64,000 bases of DNA from Terriglobia bacterium (GTDB lineage: Bacteria > Acidobacteriota > Terriglobia > JAJPHL01). This document shows positions 39,100 through 49,591 of the stretch, one piece after another. Where the stretch lies: the NCBI GenBank assembly GCA_021325275.1, contig JAJPHL010000039.1, forward strand, positions 1 through 64,000, in the 5' to 3' direction. Numbering within the stretch: the first letter of the stretch is position 1; each line of letters begins with the position of its first letter. A program made the translations under genes and the position numbers. The notes beneath the pieces were generated by a model, which was not told the origin of the DNA, searched no databases, and saw only the letters and a list, made by a program, of their open reading frames with translations.

Positions 39100-40719
39100 T
39101 CACGGACAGCGATATTGCTCCACCGCCACGCCGATGAACGCGCGCACCCGCGTCAATGTGCAGCCGCGTGAAACGAGATACGTATTTGTCTCGCGCGGCT
39201 CGTTCATTTCCACCATCGTCCAGTGAAACGGCCGCGTCGTGTGCATGTACCAGAGCCTTCCAGTGAAATCCGCTGGAATGTTCGATTGCAGGTCGCGATA
39301 CAACGCCACTTGCGATGGCGCATCGAACGATTCCTGCGATCCGCGCCGGCAGCACGGCCATCCGGTGTGTCCCCATTTGACACCTGGCGGATTCCAGTGG
39401 AACATCGTCGCGTAAAATCGAAAAGCCTCCGACGTTGAAGCGTGAATCAGCGCGAGATCACCGGACTTCATCCGGTCCTTCATGAAAGCCGTCGCGGATT
39501 GTGTATCTTCCTCAGGGAGTCCAACGCTCCAGAACGGCAATGCGCCCGCTGACATCGCGCCCGTGATCACGGCGGCGATGACGACGGCGCAGGTGAAAGG
39601 AGCATAGACACGCGGCCACGTTCGCGCGATCGCCTCGAGTGCCGACACAAACAACAATACGACGCACGGCAACAGGAACAAGCAGACGCGCGGCGACAAT
39701 GGAAAGCGCCGCGCCAAACTCGCGCAGAGCACCAGCAAGCACGGCAGCAGCAACATCATCTGCACCAGCGGCAGGCGGCGATTTCCAAGGCGCCAGCGCT
39801 GCTCCGCGATGGAAAGTCCCCAGAGAAGCACCAGCGCCGCGGCGCCCAGCGCTATTTTTCCGCGAATGCGCATGGGATCGGGCAATGAAAGAAACACCGT
39901 GAAGCGCGTGAACGCGTCGACGATGGAGGCGGGCCGCCCCATGATCGCCATGCGGCCGTCGAACCACGATTTCAGCAGCGCCGGCGAAGAATTCGGAATC
40001 ACGAGCGTTACGTATTCGATGAGAAAAACAATCGCCGTAGAAGCTGTGAGCAATATCGCCCGCTGACGCCGCGTTCCGCCGTTGACCGGCGTTGCGCTGG
40101 TGCGGCGCGCGGCGGGATCGTGCGCCAGCACTGCGAGCACGATGCCGGGAATGAGAAACGCCATACCATACGCGAACAACTCGGCGGCCATCGCTGCGCC
40201 GCACAGCCAGAGGAATCGCGCGCGCGTGGGGCGCTCGAGATACGCAACGGCCAGCAGCAACACAACGCCCGAGGCCGCCGCTTCAGTGGAGTATTGTTTC
40301 AACTGAATCGAATATTGAAGCATCACGACGTTGATCACGCACAAGACCCACGCGAGCGCCGCGAAGGCGGCCGACAGTGTCTTGCGCGCCAGCAGGATCA
40401 TCACCGCGGCGAAGATGATTTGCATCGCTGCCGGCACGATCCGGAACGACGCGTTCGCGAGTCCGAATGCGTGCGCGCACCATCGCGCGAGAAGAAGAAA
40501 CATCGGCGGCGACGTCTGCAAGAATGTCGGATAGAAAAACATGTCGGCGAGCGAGCCGGCCCAAATGGAGTTCGCCACCCACGCTTCGTCGAGCCACAGG
40601 CTGCGATTCATCGCCAGAATCACAGCAAGGAAATGCGGCACGCCGATGAGGAGAAAAAGCAGCCCAAGCAAGATGCGCGATCGACCGAACGCCGCAAACG
40701 TGCGGCAGAGACGCTTCAC
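39100..40719 (-). CDS. Multi-pass membrane protein, GT39-like glycosyltransferase fold
   Basis: [15 protein letters not shown]; about 10 TM helices; GTG start overlapping the pyrD stop. Confidence 0.72.
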   Translation of the reverse strand: MKRLCRTFAAFGRSRILLGLLFLLIGVPHFLAVILAMNRSLWLDEAWVANSIWAGSLADMFFYPTFLQTSPPMFLLLARWCAHAFGLANASFRIVPAAMQIIFAAVMILLARKTLSAAFAALAWVLCVINVVMLQYSIQLKQYSTEAAASGVVLLLAVAYLERPTRARFLWLCGAAMAAELFAYGMAFLIPGIVLAVLAHDPAARRTSATPVNGGTRRQRAILLTASTAIVFLIEYVTLVIPNSSPALLKSWFDGRMAIMGRPASIVDAFTRFTVFLSLPDPMRIRGKIALGAAALVLLWGLSIAEQRWRLGNRRLPLVQMMLLLPCLLVLCASLARRFPLSPRVCLFLLPCVVLLFVSALEAIARTWPRVYAPFTCAVVIAAVITGAMSAGALPFWSVGLPEEDTQSATAFMKDRMKSGDLALIHASTSEAFRFYATMFHWNPPGVKWGHTGWPCCRRGSQESFDAPSQVALYRDLQSNIPADFTGRLWYMHTTRPFHWTMVEMNEPRETNTYLVSRGCTLTRVRAFIGVAVEQYRCP

Positions 40720-41645
40720 CGATCCTCCGCGCGCAGCGACTTCGTCATCGTGGCCATTCGCGACACGCCGTTCGCGCGACACCACGCTTCCATTTCCTTG
40801 GCCACTCGGGCCGGCGCCGTAGGATCCCAGAACGTCGCCGTGCCGACTTCGACCGCGCTCGCGCCCGCGGCCATGAACTCCAGCGCGTCGCGCCCCGTGG
40901 CGATTCCGCCGAGGCCGATCACCGGAATTTTCACCGCCGTGGCGACCTGATACACCATGCGCAGCGCGATCGGCTTGATCGCTGGCCCGGAGAGTCCACC
41001 GGTGATGTTGGGCAACACCGGGCGTCGCGCTTCAAGATCGATGGCCATGCCGAGCAGCGTATTTACGACCGAGAGTCCGTCCGCGCCGGCGTCTTCCGCC
41101 GCGCGCGCGATGAGCGCGATGTCGGTGACATTTGGCGACAATTTCACGATCACCGGACGGCGTGCTACCTGCTTGATCGCCGCCGTGACTTCGTGGGTCA
41201 ACGAAGGATCGGAGCCAAAAATCATTCCGCCCTGTTTCGTGTTGGGACACGACACGTTGATTTCATAACCGGCGATTCCTTCGGCGGCTTCCAGGCGTTC
41301 GGTCACAGCGACGTAGTCCTCGGTGGAGTTTCCGAAAATGTTGGCGAAGATCGCGGTGGAAAATTTACGCAGCGGCGGCAGTTTCTCCTCGATGAAGGCA
41401 TCCACGCCGACGTTTTGCAATCCGATGGCGTTCAGCATTCCCGCCGCGGTCTCCACGAGGCGCGGCGCGGGATTGCCTAACATCGGCGCGCGCGAAAGTC
41501 CTTTGACCACGATAGCGCCGAGCGCATTCAGGTCGAGGAGTTGCGCGAACTCCAGTCCGTATCCAAACGTTCCGCTGGCGGCGATCACGGGATTCTTCAG
41601 GCGAATTCCGGCGATCTCCACGGCGGTATCGATGCGCGACTCCAT
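40716..41645 (-). CDS. pyrD: Dihydroorotate dehydrogenase, class 1B catalytic subunit
   Basis: [69 protein letters not shown] extends to 41699. Confidence 0.94.
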   Translation of the reverse strand: MESRIDTAVEIAGIRLKNPVIAASGTFGYGLEFAQLLDLNALGAIVVKGLSRAPMLGNPAPRLVETAAGMLNAIGLQNVGVDAFIEEKLPPLRKFSTAIFANIFGNSTEDYVAVTERLEAAEGIAGYEINVSCPNTKQGGMIFGSDPSLTHEVTAAIKQVARRPVIVKLSPNVTDIALIARAAEDAGADGLSVVNTLLGMAIDLEARRPVLPNITGGLSGPAIKPIALRMVYQVATAVKIPVIGLGGIATGRDALEFMAAGASAVEVGTATFWDPTAPARVAKEMEAWCRANGVSRMATMTKSLRAEDR

Positions 41646-41721
41646 TTGGCTTGTCAGTTTATCAATAAACGCGCGCCGATCGCCCTTCGGCAGACGCAAC
41701 TTCTGGTATCATCTTCCAAAC

Positions 41722-42270
41722 ATGCCCATTCGCGAAAAGACGCAGTTGATGTCGGCCTCGGAGATCGAGCGCACGCTGGTACGCCTGGCGCACGAGATCG
41801 TGGAGAAGAATGCTTCGCTCGACCGTCTGGTGCTGATCGGCATTCGCCGCCGAGGAGTTCCTCTGGCGCAACGCCTCGCTTACAACATTTCGCAGATTCA
41901 ACAGCATCCGGTGCCGGTAGGTATTTTGGACATCACGTTTTACCGCGACGATCTTTCGACCGTTGGGCAAAAGCCGGTGCACACCGCGACGGAAATTCCT
42001 TTCACGATCGCGGACAAAGACGTGATCCTTTGCGACGACGTGTTGTACACCGGCCGCACCACGCGCGCCGCGCTCGACGCGTTGTTCGATCACGGCCGTC
42101 CGCGCCGGGTGCAGTTGCTGGTGTTGATCGATCGCGGGCATCGCGAAATCCCCGTGGAAGCGCAGTACGTCGGGAAGTACGTGGAAACCACCGACGCGGA
42201 AATCATCGAGGTAAAATTACGGGAAGTGGACCAAATGGAAAAGGTCCTGCTCGTGGAAAAGACCGACTGA
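41722..42270 (+). CDS. pyrR: Bifunctional pyr operon regulator/uracil phosphoribosyltransferase PyrR
   Basis: RLAHEIVEKNASLDRLVLIGIRRRGVPLA, VILCDDVLYTGRTTRAALDAL. Confidence 0.95.
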   Translation: MPIREKTQLMSASEIERTLVRLAHEIVEKNASLDRLVLIGIRRRGVPLAQRLAYNISQIQQHPVPVGILDITFYRDDLSTVGQKPVHTATEIPFTIADKDVILCDDVLYTGRTTRAALDALFDHGRPRRVQLLVLIDRGHREIPVEAQYVGKYVETTDAEIIEVKLREVDQMEKVLLVEKTD

Positions 42271-42284
42271 CTGGCCGCCTGAAC

Positions 42285-43271
42285 ATGTCGAACGCCGCGA
42301 TGCCCAAGAGTTTGCTCGGTATCGAGGAGCTTTCTGCCTCCCAAATCCAGGCCATCCTGGAGCGCGCCCGCATTTTCAAACCCGTTCAAACGCAAGGCCG
42401 CAAGATGGACCGTCTGAAGGGCAAGACGGTGATCCACCTTTTCTACGAAAACTCCACGCGCACGCGATTGTCGTTCGAACTGGCGGCGCGGCGTCTGGGC
42501 GCGGATACCACAAGTATTACGGCGCAATCCTCGAGCGTGCAGAAAGGCGAATCGCTGCTCGACACGTTGAACACGCTCGCGGCGATGCGTCCCGACGCGA
42601 TTGTGATGCGCCACTCGGCGAGCGGCGCGCCGCATTTTCTGGCGCGGCACCTGGCAACGACCATCGTGAACGCCGGCGACGGCACACACGAGCATCCCAC
42701 TCAGGCTCTGCTCGACGCCTTTACGATCCTCGAGCACAAACCGGTACTGAACGGACTTACCGTGGCGATTATCGGCGATATCGCGCACAGTCGCGTGGCG
42801 CGATCGAACGTGTTGTTGATGGGAAAATTCGGCGCGCGCGTGATTTTGTGCGGTCCGCCTCCGCTCTTGCCGCCGGAGTTGAAAGAACTTTCGCCGTGCG
42901 TGAGTTTGTGTCACTCGCTCGACGAGGCGATCTCCGGCGCCGATGTGATCATGATGCTGCGCGTGCAACTCGAGCGGCAAAACGAGGTCTACGTGCCCTC
43001 GACGCACGAGTATTTTCAATACTACGGCTTGACGCTCGACCACATGAAGAAGGCCAAGCCCGACGCGATCGTGATGCATCCCGGGCCAATCAATCGGGGA
43101 CGCGAAATCGCGGCGGAAGTGGCGGACTCGCCGCGCTCGGTGATCTTGAATCAAGTGGAAAATGGAATCGCGGTGCGCATGGCGGTCCTTGATTTGTGGA
43201 TCGGCCCGCCGACGCAGCCCGATCCGGAAAAAACAATGCAACCGCAGATGAACGCAGATGAACGCAGATAA
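42285..43271 (+). CDS. pyrB: Aspartate carbamoyltransferase catalytic subunit
   Basis: FYENSTRTRLSFELAARRLGAD, DGTHEHPTQALLDAFT; C-terminal tail comes from an inverted repeat. Confidence 0.95.
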   Translation: MSNAAMPKSLLGIEELSASQIQAILERARIFKPVQTQGRKMDRLKGKTVIHLFYENSTRTRLSFELAARRLGADTTSITAQSSSVQKGESLLDTLNTLAAMRPDAIVMRHSASGAPHFLARHLATTIVNAGDGTHEHPTQALLDAFTILEHKPVLNGLTVAIIGDIAHSRVARSNVLLMGKFGARVILCGPPPLLPPELKELSPCVSLCHSLDEAISGADVIMMLRVQLERQNEVYVPSTHEYFQYYGLTLDHMKKAKPDAIVMHPGPINRGREIAAEVADSPRSVILNQVENGIAVRMAVLDLWIGPPTQPDPEKTMQPQMNADERR

Positions 43272-43331
43272 CACAAAGACAAAACCGTCCTCTTGTTCTT
43301 TTCTGCGTTTATCTGCGTTCATCTGCGGTTG
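43239..43331. repeat. Imperfect inverted repeat, 31-bp arms (29/31 matching)
   Basis: caaccgcagatgaacgcagatgaacgcagat (43239-43269) versus ttctgcgtttatctgcgttcatctgcggttg (43301-43331). Confidence 0.9.
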
Positions 43332-43352
43332 CTCTTAGTGTTTGGAGGAATC

Positions 43353-44630
43353 GTGTTGCTAATCAAAAATGGCCGCGTCGTCGATCCGTCGCAGAACCTC
43401 GATGCGCCAGCGCAAGTTTTGATTCGCGACGGCCGCATCGCCAAGGTCGCCGAGCGGATCTCCGCGGCGGACGCGGAGGTTTTTGACGCGAAGGGTCTGA
43501 TCGTCGCGCCGGGATTCATCGATCTGCACGTTCATCTCCGCGAACCCGGCAATGAGCACGCCGAAACCATCGAGACAGGCGGACGCGCCGCCGCGGCCGG
43601 CGGATTTACCTCGATTTGCTGCATGCCGAACACGACGCCGGTGAACGACAACGCCGCCGTCACGCAATTCATCGTGGAGACGTCGCGTCGCGTGTCGCCG
43701 GTGAATGTTTTTCCCATCGGCGCGATTTCCTCGCGCAGCGCCGGTGAGCGTCTCGCGGAAATCGGACAAATGCATCGCGCCGGCATCGTAGGACTCTCCG
43801 ACGACGGACGTCCGGTGATGTCGAGCGGATTGATGCGTCACGCCATGGAGTATTCGCTGGCGTTCGGCTTAGTGATGATCCAGCACGCCGAGGATTTGAC
43901 GCTCACGCAAGGCGGACAAATGCACGAAGGCGTGCAATCCACGCGGATGGGATTGCGCGGCATCCCCGGATCGTCGGAAGACGTGATGGTGGCGCGCGAC
44001 ATCCTGCTCGCCGAGCAAACCGGCGCGCGTTATCACGTGGCGCATCTTTCCACAGCGCGTTCGCTCGAACTGGTGCGCGACGCCAAACGGCGCGGCTTGG
44101 CGGTAACGTGCGAAGTCACGCCCCATCATTTTACTTTGTGCGACGAAGACGTGCGCGATTACGACAGCAATTACAAAATGAAGCCGCCGCTCCGCTCGCG
44201 CGCCGATCGCGACGCGATGATCGAGGGACTGGCCGACGGAACGGTGGACGCGATCGCCACCGATCACGCGCCGCACGCAGGCAGCGAAAAGATGCAGGAG
44301 TTCGATCTCGCGCCTTTCGGGATCATCGGCTTGGAATCGGCGGTGGGATTGGCGCTCGAACGCCTTTATCATCCCAAACACGTCACGCTTTCGCGCCTGG
44401 TGAATCTTTTCTCCTGCAACGCGGCGCGCGTGGTGGAACTGAAAGATCGCGGGACCCTGAAACCCGGCTCCCACGCGGACGTCACGTTGTTCTCCACCGA
44501 TCGCGCGTGGAAACTCGACGCGAATCAAAGCGCGTCGCGCAGCCGGAACACGCCCTTCGACGGACGCGAATTCCGCGGCGGTCCGGAAGCGACGATCGTC
44601 GCGGGCCGGGTTGTTTGGCGCCGCGCATAA
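43353..44630 (+). CDS. pyrC: Dihydroorotase
   Basis: [45 protein letters not shown] 43353 with TTGGAGG SD. Confidence 0.94.
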   Translation: MLLIKNGRVVDPSQNLDAPAQVLIRDGRIAKVAERISAADAEVFDAKGLIVAPGFIDLHVHLREPGNEHAETIETGGRAAAAGGFTSICCMPNTTPVNDNAAVTQFIVETSRRVSPVNVFPIGAISSRSAGERLAEIGQMHRAGIVGLSDDGRPVMSSGLMRHAMEYSLAFGLVMIQHAEDLTLTQGGQMHEGVQSTRMGLRGIPGSSEDVMVARDILLAEQTGARYHVAHLSTARSLELVRDAKRRGLAVTCEVTPHHFTLCDEDVRDYDSNYKMKPPLRSRADRDAMIEGLADGTVDAIATDHAPHAGSEKMQEFDLAPFGIIGLESAVGLALERLYHPKHVTLSRLVNLFSCNAARVVELKDRGTLKPGSHADVTLFSTDRAWKLDANQSASRSRNTPFDGREFRGGPEATIVAGRVVWRRA

Positions 44631-44676
44631 GTTGGCAAATCATGTGATAGCATCCAGGCGTCATCTGGAGGCCAAC

Positions 44677-47100
44677 ATGATTCGCAAACAATTCATTCGT
44701 AATTTCTTGCTAAATGTATTATGTGCGGCTGCTCTTTTCGCCGCCGATGGTCCGAGCCTCCTTTCGCAAGTCGAAAAACCTACACCTGATCCTGCTAAGT
44801 CCGGCACGGTAAAGCAGCTCGTCTTCACCCACGATCGCATCAGGATCACGCTCGAAGAAGGCACGCTGCAATACTCCACGCCGGTGGAAGGTGTGGTGAT
44901 CGCGGCGGCGTTTCGCGGCAAGGGAACGCTTGAAGTGATCCCGCCGAATACGCTGGAATCGCAACAACTGAGCATTTTCACCGGCGAAGAGAAATTGTCG
45001 GAGAGTTTCACGGAAGCGGCGTTTCTCACCACCGACAAGACCTTCGAACTGCTGGCGCCGAAAATCGAATTCGGTGCGGCCGTCGATGCGCACTTGGCCG
45101 AACTCATGGCGGCGCGCGTAAAAGAGAACGAAGAATGGGGCGCGGAAGTCTTGCCGCGCATGGTGAAGGGCCTGCTCTCCGGAAATCGCCCCCGGACCGC
45201 CTTGTTCATCGCCGACGTGAAGACCGACAAGCACGGGTGGCTGCAGGCGCGCTACGACAACCTGAAGATCGAAGAAATCCGCATCGGCCGCTTGGTGCAG
45301 ATGGAGGTGGGCCGCCACTTCGACACCTGGATGCAATTCGCCGCCGCGGGGCGCGATCCGTTCACGGCGTTTCAGAATCCGCTGGAACGGGCCGATTACG
45401 AAGTCGCGAATTACGTGATCGACGCCTCCGTGAACGACAACGCCGAGTTGCACGCCACGGCGCATGTGGAGCTGAAGTATCGCGCCGAACAGGAGCGCGT
45501 GATCCTATTCGATCTCGATTCCAACATGCGCGTGGAGTCCGTCACTGATTCCAAAGGCGAGAAACTCGGCTTTCTTCAGCCCCGCGAGAACAAGGATCGC
45601 GTATCGAGTTACGGCGACTACGTCGCGGTCATCCTGCCCAAGCCTTCGCACACCGGCGACACCGAGAAGTTGGAGTTCACCTATGGCGGGAAGCGCGTGA
45701 TCCGCAAAGTGGGCGCCGGCAACTTTTTCTGTGAAAGTTCCGGATGGTATCCGGAGATGCGCGACAGTTTCGCGTCGCGGGCCACGTTTGAACTGCACTT
45801 CAAGAGTCCCAAGAAATACTCGTTGGTGGCCACCGGCAGTAAGACGGACGAAACCACCGACGGCAACCTGCTGCTGACCACGTGGAAATCCGATATTCCG
45901 CAAGCCGTCGCCGGCTTCGCGTACGGCGACTACAAGGTGGTGACCGAAAAAGCGGGCGATGTGGAAGTCCAGATTTACGCGAACAGGCAGGGCGACGAAA
46001 ACTTGGAAGCGATCCAGCACATCGCCGACGGCGCGATGGTCGGCAGCGGCGAGAGCGGGTTGGCGCTCGGTACACTCACGCCGGCGTCGATGGCGAAGGG
46101 AATGGCCACGGAAGTCGCGAACAACGTGCGCGTCTTCGAGCAATACTACGGCCCGCTGCCGTTCAAGCATTTGGCGGTGACGAATATTCCTTACTCTTAT
46201 GGCCAGGGATGGCCCGGCTTGCTCTATTTGTCCGTGCTGTCCTTCCTCGATTCGACGCAGCGCCATCAATTGCTGCGGAACAACAACGACATCCGCCTCA
46301 CTGATTTCTTCCGCGCGCACGAGACCTCGCACCAATGGTGGGGACATCGCGTGGGATGGAAGAGCTATCACGACCAATGGCTCTCGGAAGGTTTTGCGCA
46401 GTTCTCGGGGAATCTCTACGTGCAGTACCGCCAAAACTTTCAGGAGTATCTCAAGCGCTTGCGCGCCGACAAATTCGAATTGGCGACGCGCGACCGCAAG
46501 AACCGCACCTATGAATCGATCGGTCCGATCTGGATGGGCACGCGCATCTCGAACTCGGACGCGCCTCGCGCCTATCAACCTGTGATCTACAACAAGGGCG
46601 GCTACGTCCTCCACATGCTCCGGATGATGTTGTGGGACTCGCGCTCACAGGTGCCCGACCATCGCTTCATCGAAATGATGAAGGACTTCACCTCCACCTA
46701 CGACAACAAAGCGGCGTCGACGGAAGATTTCCGTGCGATCGCCGAGAAGCATATGACTAAGGAAATGGAGTTGGAGCCCGGGAAAGGCTTGATCTGGTTT
46801 TTCCGCGAATACGTCTACAACGTCGGCATCCCGCACTATGAATTCAGCTACAAGATCGAGCCGGCAGAGGCGGGAAAATACCACATCACAGGATCGCTCG
46901 TGCGCACCGGCGTGCCTGCCGGGTGGATGGACGCCATGCCGCTCTACGCGGATTTCGGAGGCGGAAAAATCGCCAAGATCGGAGCGATTCCGGCGATTCG
47001 TCCGAACACGCCGATCGAGGCAACACTAGCGCTTCCGCAGCGTCCGGAAAAACTAATCCTGAATGCTCACGAGGATGTGCTGGCAGAAGTAAAGCAGTAG
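44677..47100 (+). CDS. Secreted M1-family aminopeptidase-like metalloprotease
   Basis: HETSHQWWGHRVGWKSYHDQWLSEGFAQFSG; ATG 44677 with TGGAGG SD. Confidence 0.9.
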   Translation: MIRKQFIRNFLLNVLCAAALFAADGPSLLSQVEKPTPDPAKSGTVKQLVFTHDRIRITLEEGTLQYSTPVEGVVIAAAFRGKGTLEVIPPNTLESQQLSIFTGEEKLSESFTEAAFLTTDKTFELLAPKIEFGAAVDAHLAELMAARVKENEEWGAEVLPRMVKGLLSGNRPRTALFIADVKTDKHGWLQARYDNLKIEEIRIGRLVQMEVGRHFDTWMQFAAAGRDPFTAFQNPLERADYEVANYVIDASVNDNAELHATAHVELKYRAEQERVILFDLDSNMRVESVTDSKGEKLGFLQPRENKDRVSSYGDYVAVILPKPSHTGDTEKLEFTYGGKRVIRKVGAGNFFCESSGWYPEMRDSFASRATFELHFKSPKKYSLVATGSKTDETTDGNLLLTTWKSDIPQAVAGFAYGDYKVVTEKAGDVEVQIYANRQGDENLEAIQHIADGAMVGSGESGLALGTLTPASMAKGMATEVANNVRVFEQYYGPLPFKHLAVTNIPYSYGQGWPGLLYLSVLSFLDSTQRHQLLRNNNDIRLTDFFRAHETSHQWWGHRVGWKSYHDQWLSEGFAQFSGNLYVQYRQNFQEYLKRLRADKFELATRDRKNRTYESIGPIWMGTRISNSDAPRAYQPVIYNKGGYVLHMLRMMLWDSRSQVPDHRFIEMMKDFTSTYDNKAASTEDFRAIAEKHMTKEMELEPGKGLIWFFREYVYNVGIPHYEFSYKIEPAEAGKYHITGSLVRTGVPAGWMDAMPLYADFGGGKIAKIGAIPAIRPNTPIEATLALPQRPEKLILNAHEDVLAEVKQ

Positions 47101-47143
47101 CGCAGTTACCCGGAACGCGCGTCTCGGAACCCGGAACTGTGTG

Positions 47144-48019
47144 TTACCGGTGTCCCGCGTCCATGTGATGCGGCTCGGACCCTCCGGCGCGCGCGGGCGC
47201 TTGCACTTCCAAGCGATACAAGTGATTCGGCTGGCCCACGCCCGCACCCACCGAGTATCCGTGCTCGATGGCCTTGAAGACGTACGCTTTCGCCAACACC
47301 GCTGACTCCACCACGCTGTGTCCTTGCGCGAGTTTCACGGCGACAGTCGTGGAAAACGCGCAGCCGGTGCCGTGCGTGTTGCCGTTTTTGATTTTTTCTC
47401 CCGGCAGCTCCATGTGATTGGTGCCGTCGAACAGCACGTCCACGGGGCGATCGAGATGTCCGCCGGTCACGATGGCGTTTTTCGCGCCGATAGCCACCAA
47501 CTCCGCTGCGGCGCGCTTCATTTCGTCGACGTTGGTGACGGGAAATCCCACCAGCGCCGCGGCTTCTTCGAGATTCGGCGTCACCACGGTGACGCGCTTC
47601 AGCAAATGCGCGCGCAATTCCTTCCAGCCTTTTTCGCCGATCATCGGTGTGCCGCTGGTGGCGTTCATCACCGGATCGAGCACCACCGGGACGGGTCCCA
47701 TTTTTTCGGAGAGCTTTTCGAGAAACGCCACCACAACGCGTACGTTCTCCACGCTGCCGAGCATTCCGATTTTCACCGCCGCCAGGCGGATATCTTCGGT
47801 GAGCGCGTCGAGCGTTTCGGCGAGCAATTTTCCCGACACCGCGTCGATGCGCTTCACGCCTTGCGTGTTTTGCACCGTGAGCGCGGTGATCGCGGCGACG
47901 CCGCGTCCGTTGTGCGCTGCAATGGTCTTGAGATCGGCGGCGACGCCCGCTCCGCCCGAAGGATCGAAACCTGCGATGGCCAGCACGATCGCGTGATGAC
48001 CGTTCACTTCATGAGCCAT
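47144..48019 (-). CDS. thiD: Hydroxymethylpyrimidine/phosphomethylpyrimidine kinase
   Basis: LAIAGFDPSGGAGVAADLKTIAAHNGRG; HGTGCAFSTTVAVKLAQG. Confidence 0.93.
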   Translation of the reverse strand: MAHEVNGHHAIVLAIAGFDPSGGAGVAADLKTIAAHNGRGVAAITALTVQNTQGVKRIDAVSGKLLAETLDALTEDIRLAAVKIGMLGSVENVRVVVAFLEKLSEKMGPVPVVLDPVMNATSGTPMIGEKGWKELRAHLLKRVTVVTPNLEEAAALVGFPVTNVDEMKRAAAELVAIGAKNAIVTGGHLDRPVDVLFDGTNHMELPGEKIKNGNTHGTGCAFSTTVAVKLAQGHSVVESAVLAKAYVFKAIEHGYSVGAGVGQPNHLYRLEVQAPARAGGSEPHHMDAGHR

Positions 48020-48098
48020 TTCTCATCTTCTCCCTGATCATGCCGCGTCACACGCGCGCGCGGATGAAACTTGGATCAAAGTTAACGCACCCATCGGC

Positions 48099-48127
48099 TT
48101 GCCGCAACTAGTTTTTTTTGCTATACT
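48099..48127 (+). promoter_or_regulatory. Sigma70-like promoter TTGCCG-17 nt-TATACT upstream of the rlpA leader
   Basis: TTGCCG 48099-48104, 17-nt spacer, TATACT 48122-48127. Confidence 0.6.
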
Positions 48128-48254
48128 TGTGAACGCAGATTAGGCAAGTGTCAAGTAAGCGCGCTTCGTAAGTGCGTCCAGTACGAACCGGCGAATTTCC
48201 CCACACCAGCCGGGATCCCAAAAGTAGGTCGAGCAGTCCAGGTTACCTCTAGCT

Positions 48255-48713
48255 ATGGAAAAAAAGGTTGTGCGTGGTGCTATTGCGTTTGGAAGCGCAT
48301 TTCTGTTGGCCGTTCCTGCGATCGCGCCGGTGCATGAGGCGGTGGCGTCTACATTGCCTCCGGTTCCGCTCGCGGAGATCGGACATCCCGAATTCGGCAT
48401 CGCCACTTGGTACGGCGAAAAATTCCACGGCTTGCAAACCGCGAGCGGCGAAACGTTCGACATGTTTCGCATGACCGCCGCACATCGCCGGATTCCACTC
48501 GGCTCGATGGTGCGGGTGACGAATCTCAAGAACGGACTCTCGGTCATCGTGCGCATCAACGATCGTGGACCGGTCACGCGCACGGCGATGCTCGATCTTT
48601 CCTTCGCGGCCGCGCAGAAGTTGGGAATTGTCGAGTGGGGACGCGCGGAAGTTCGCGTCGACCAACTGCTGGAAGTCGGCGTGGGAACGAGCCAATCCGT
48701 TTCGCGCAACTAG
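48255..48713 (+). CDS. rlpA: RlpA-like septal ring lytic transglycosylase family protein
   Basis: GIATWYGEKFHGLQTASGETFDMFRMTAAHRRIPLGSMVRVTNLKNG, RINDRGP. Confidence 0.93.
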   Translation: MEKKVVRGAIAFGSAFLLAVPAIAPVHEAVASTLPPVPLAEIGHPEFGIATWYGEKFHGLQTASGETFDMFRMTAAHRRIPLGSMVRVTNLKNGLSVIVRINDRGPVTRTAMLDLSFAAAQKLGIVEWGRAEVRVDQLLEVGVGTSQSVSRN

Positions 48714-48810
48714 ACCCTCGGCATATACCAATCAACGCCGCGCCGTTAGACCAATCGTTCGGCCGTCACGGCGCGCGTACATTTCAGATATCATCGAGCA
48801 AGAGGTGTGT

Positions 48811-49563
48811 ATGAAAGCCTTCTGTCTTCTAGCTGCCATTGCGTTGACCGTTCCCGCGATTGCTTTGGAAACTCCACGCACGCCCGTGCTCGTGGAATTG
48901 TTCACGTCGGAAGGATGCTCCAGTTGTCCTCCCGCCGACCAGTTGCTGATGCAGTTCGATACGAAGCAGCCGATTCCCGGCGCGGAAATCATCATCCTCA
49001 GCCAGCACGTCGATTACTGGAATCAACTCGGCTGGACCGATCCGTATTCTTCCAAGAGTTTTTCGCAGCGCCAGCAGGAGTACGCGTTCGCCCTGCATAC
49101 GTCGGAAGGTCCCTACACGCCGCAAATGATCGTAGACGGCCGCGCCGAATTCAACGGATCGGACGTGCGCGCCGCGCGTGACGCGATCGCCAAGGCCGCG
49201 CAACAACCGAAGGTGGCGGTTGCGGTGACGCTCGTGCCGGCGCCAAAGAGCCCACAACTGAGAATCCACGTCGACGGCGCGGAACTCGCGAAAGTTGCCG
49301 GAAAGGCCGACGTGATGTTGGCGATCACCGAAAACGATTTGGCCAACAGCGTGACGAAAGGCGAGAACGCCGGACATCGTTTATCGCACAACGGTGTAGT
49401 GCGGCGGTTGTCGCAAATCGGCAAGGCCGACAAGAACGGATACGACGGCGATCCGGCCGTGCCACTCGATCCATCCTGGAAGCGCGAGAATCTGCGCGCC
49501 GTGGTTTTCTTGGCGGATCACACGAGTCATCGCGTCTTTGGCGCGAACGAAGTTGGGTTTTAG
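48811..49563 (+). CDS. DUF1223-like secreted thioredoxin-fold protein
   Basis: VLVELFTSEGCSSCPPADQLL; ILSQHVDYWNQLGWTDPYSS; AAGAGG SD. Confidence 0.9.
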   Translation: MKAFCLLAAIALTVPAIALETPRTPVLVELFTSEGCSSCPPADQLLMQFDTKQPIPGAEIIILSQHVDYWNQLGWTDPYSSKSFSQRQQEYAFALHTSEGPYTPQMIVDGRAEFNGSDVRAARDAIAKAAQQPKVAVAVTLVPAPKSPQLRIHVDGAELAKVAGKADVMLAITENDLANSVTKGENAGHRLSHNGVVRRLSQIGKADKNGYDGDPAVPLDPSWKRENLRAVVFLADHTSHRVFGANEVGF

Positions 49564-49565
49564 CA

Positions 49566-49588
49566 GGACAGGGCGTGCTCGCCTGTCC
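49566..49588. repeat. Hairpin GGACAGG-N9-CCTGTCC between convergent genes (REP-like or bidirectional terminator)
   Basis: Perfect 7-bp stem immediately after the stop at 49563 and before the stop at 49592. Confidence 0.6.
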
Positions 49589-49591
49589 CTC

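Noticed and set aside
41541-42284. Upstream extension of the pyrB ORF
   Set aside because: Overlaps pyrR in an alternative frame; the conserved PyrB start is at 42285
42090-43322. 410-aa minus-strand ORF covering pyrB
   Set aside because: Shadow ORF whose first residues come only from the inverted repeat; pyrB on + strand is clear
47101-47143. Direct repeat ACCCGGAAC in the pepM1/thiD gap
   Set aside because: Only two short copies without other structure; not enough evidence for an element
48134-48254. c-di-AMP (ydaO) or GEMM riboswitch call
   Set aside because: Context and length are suggestive but conserved core motifs could not be aligned; kept only as an unnamed structured-leader candidate
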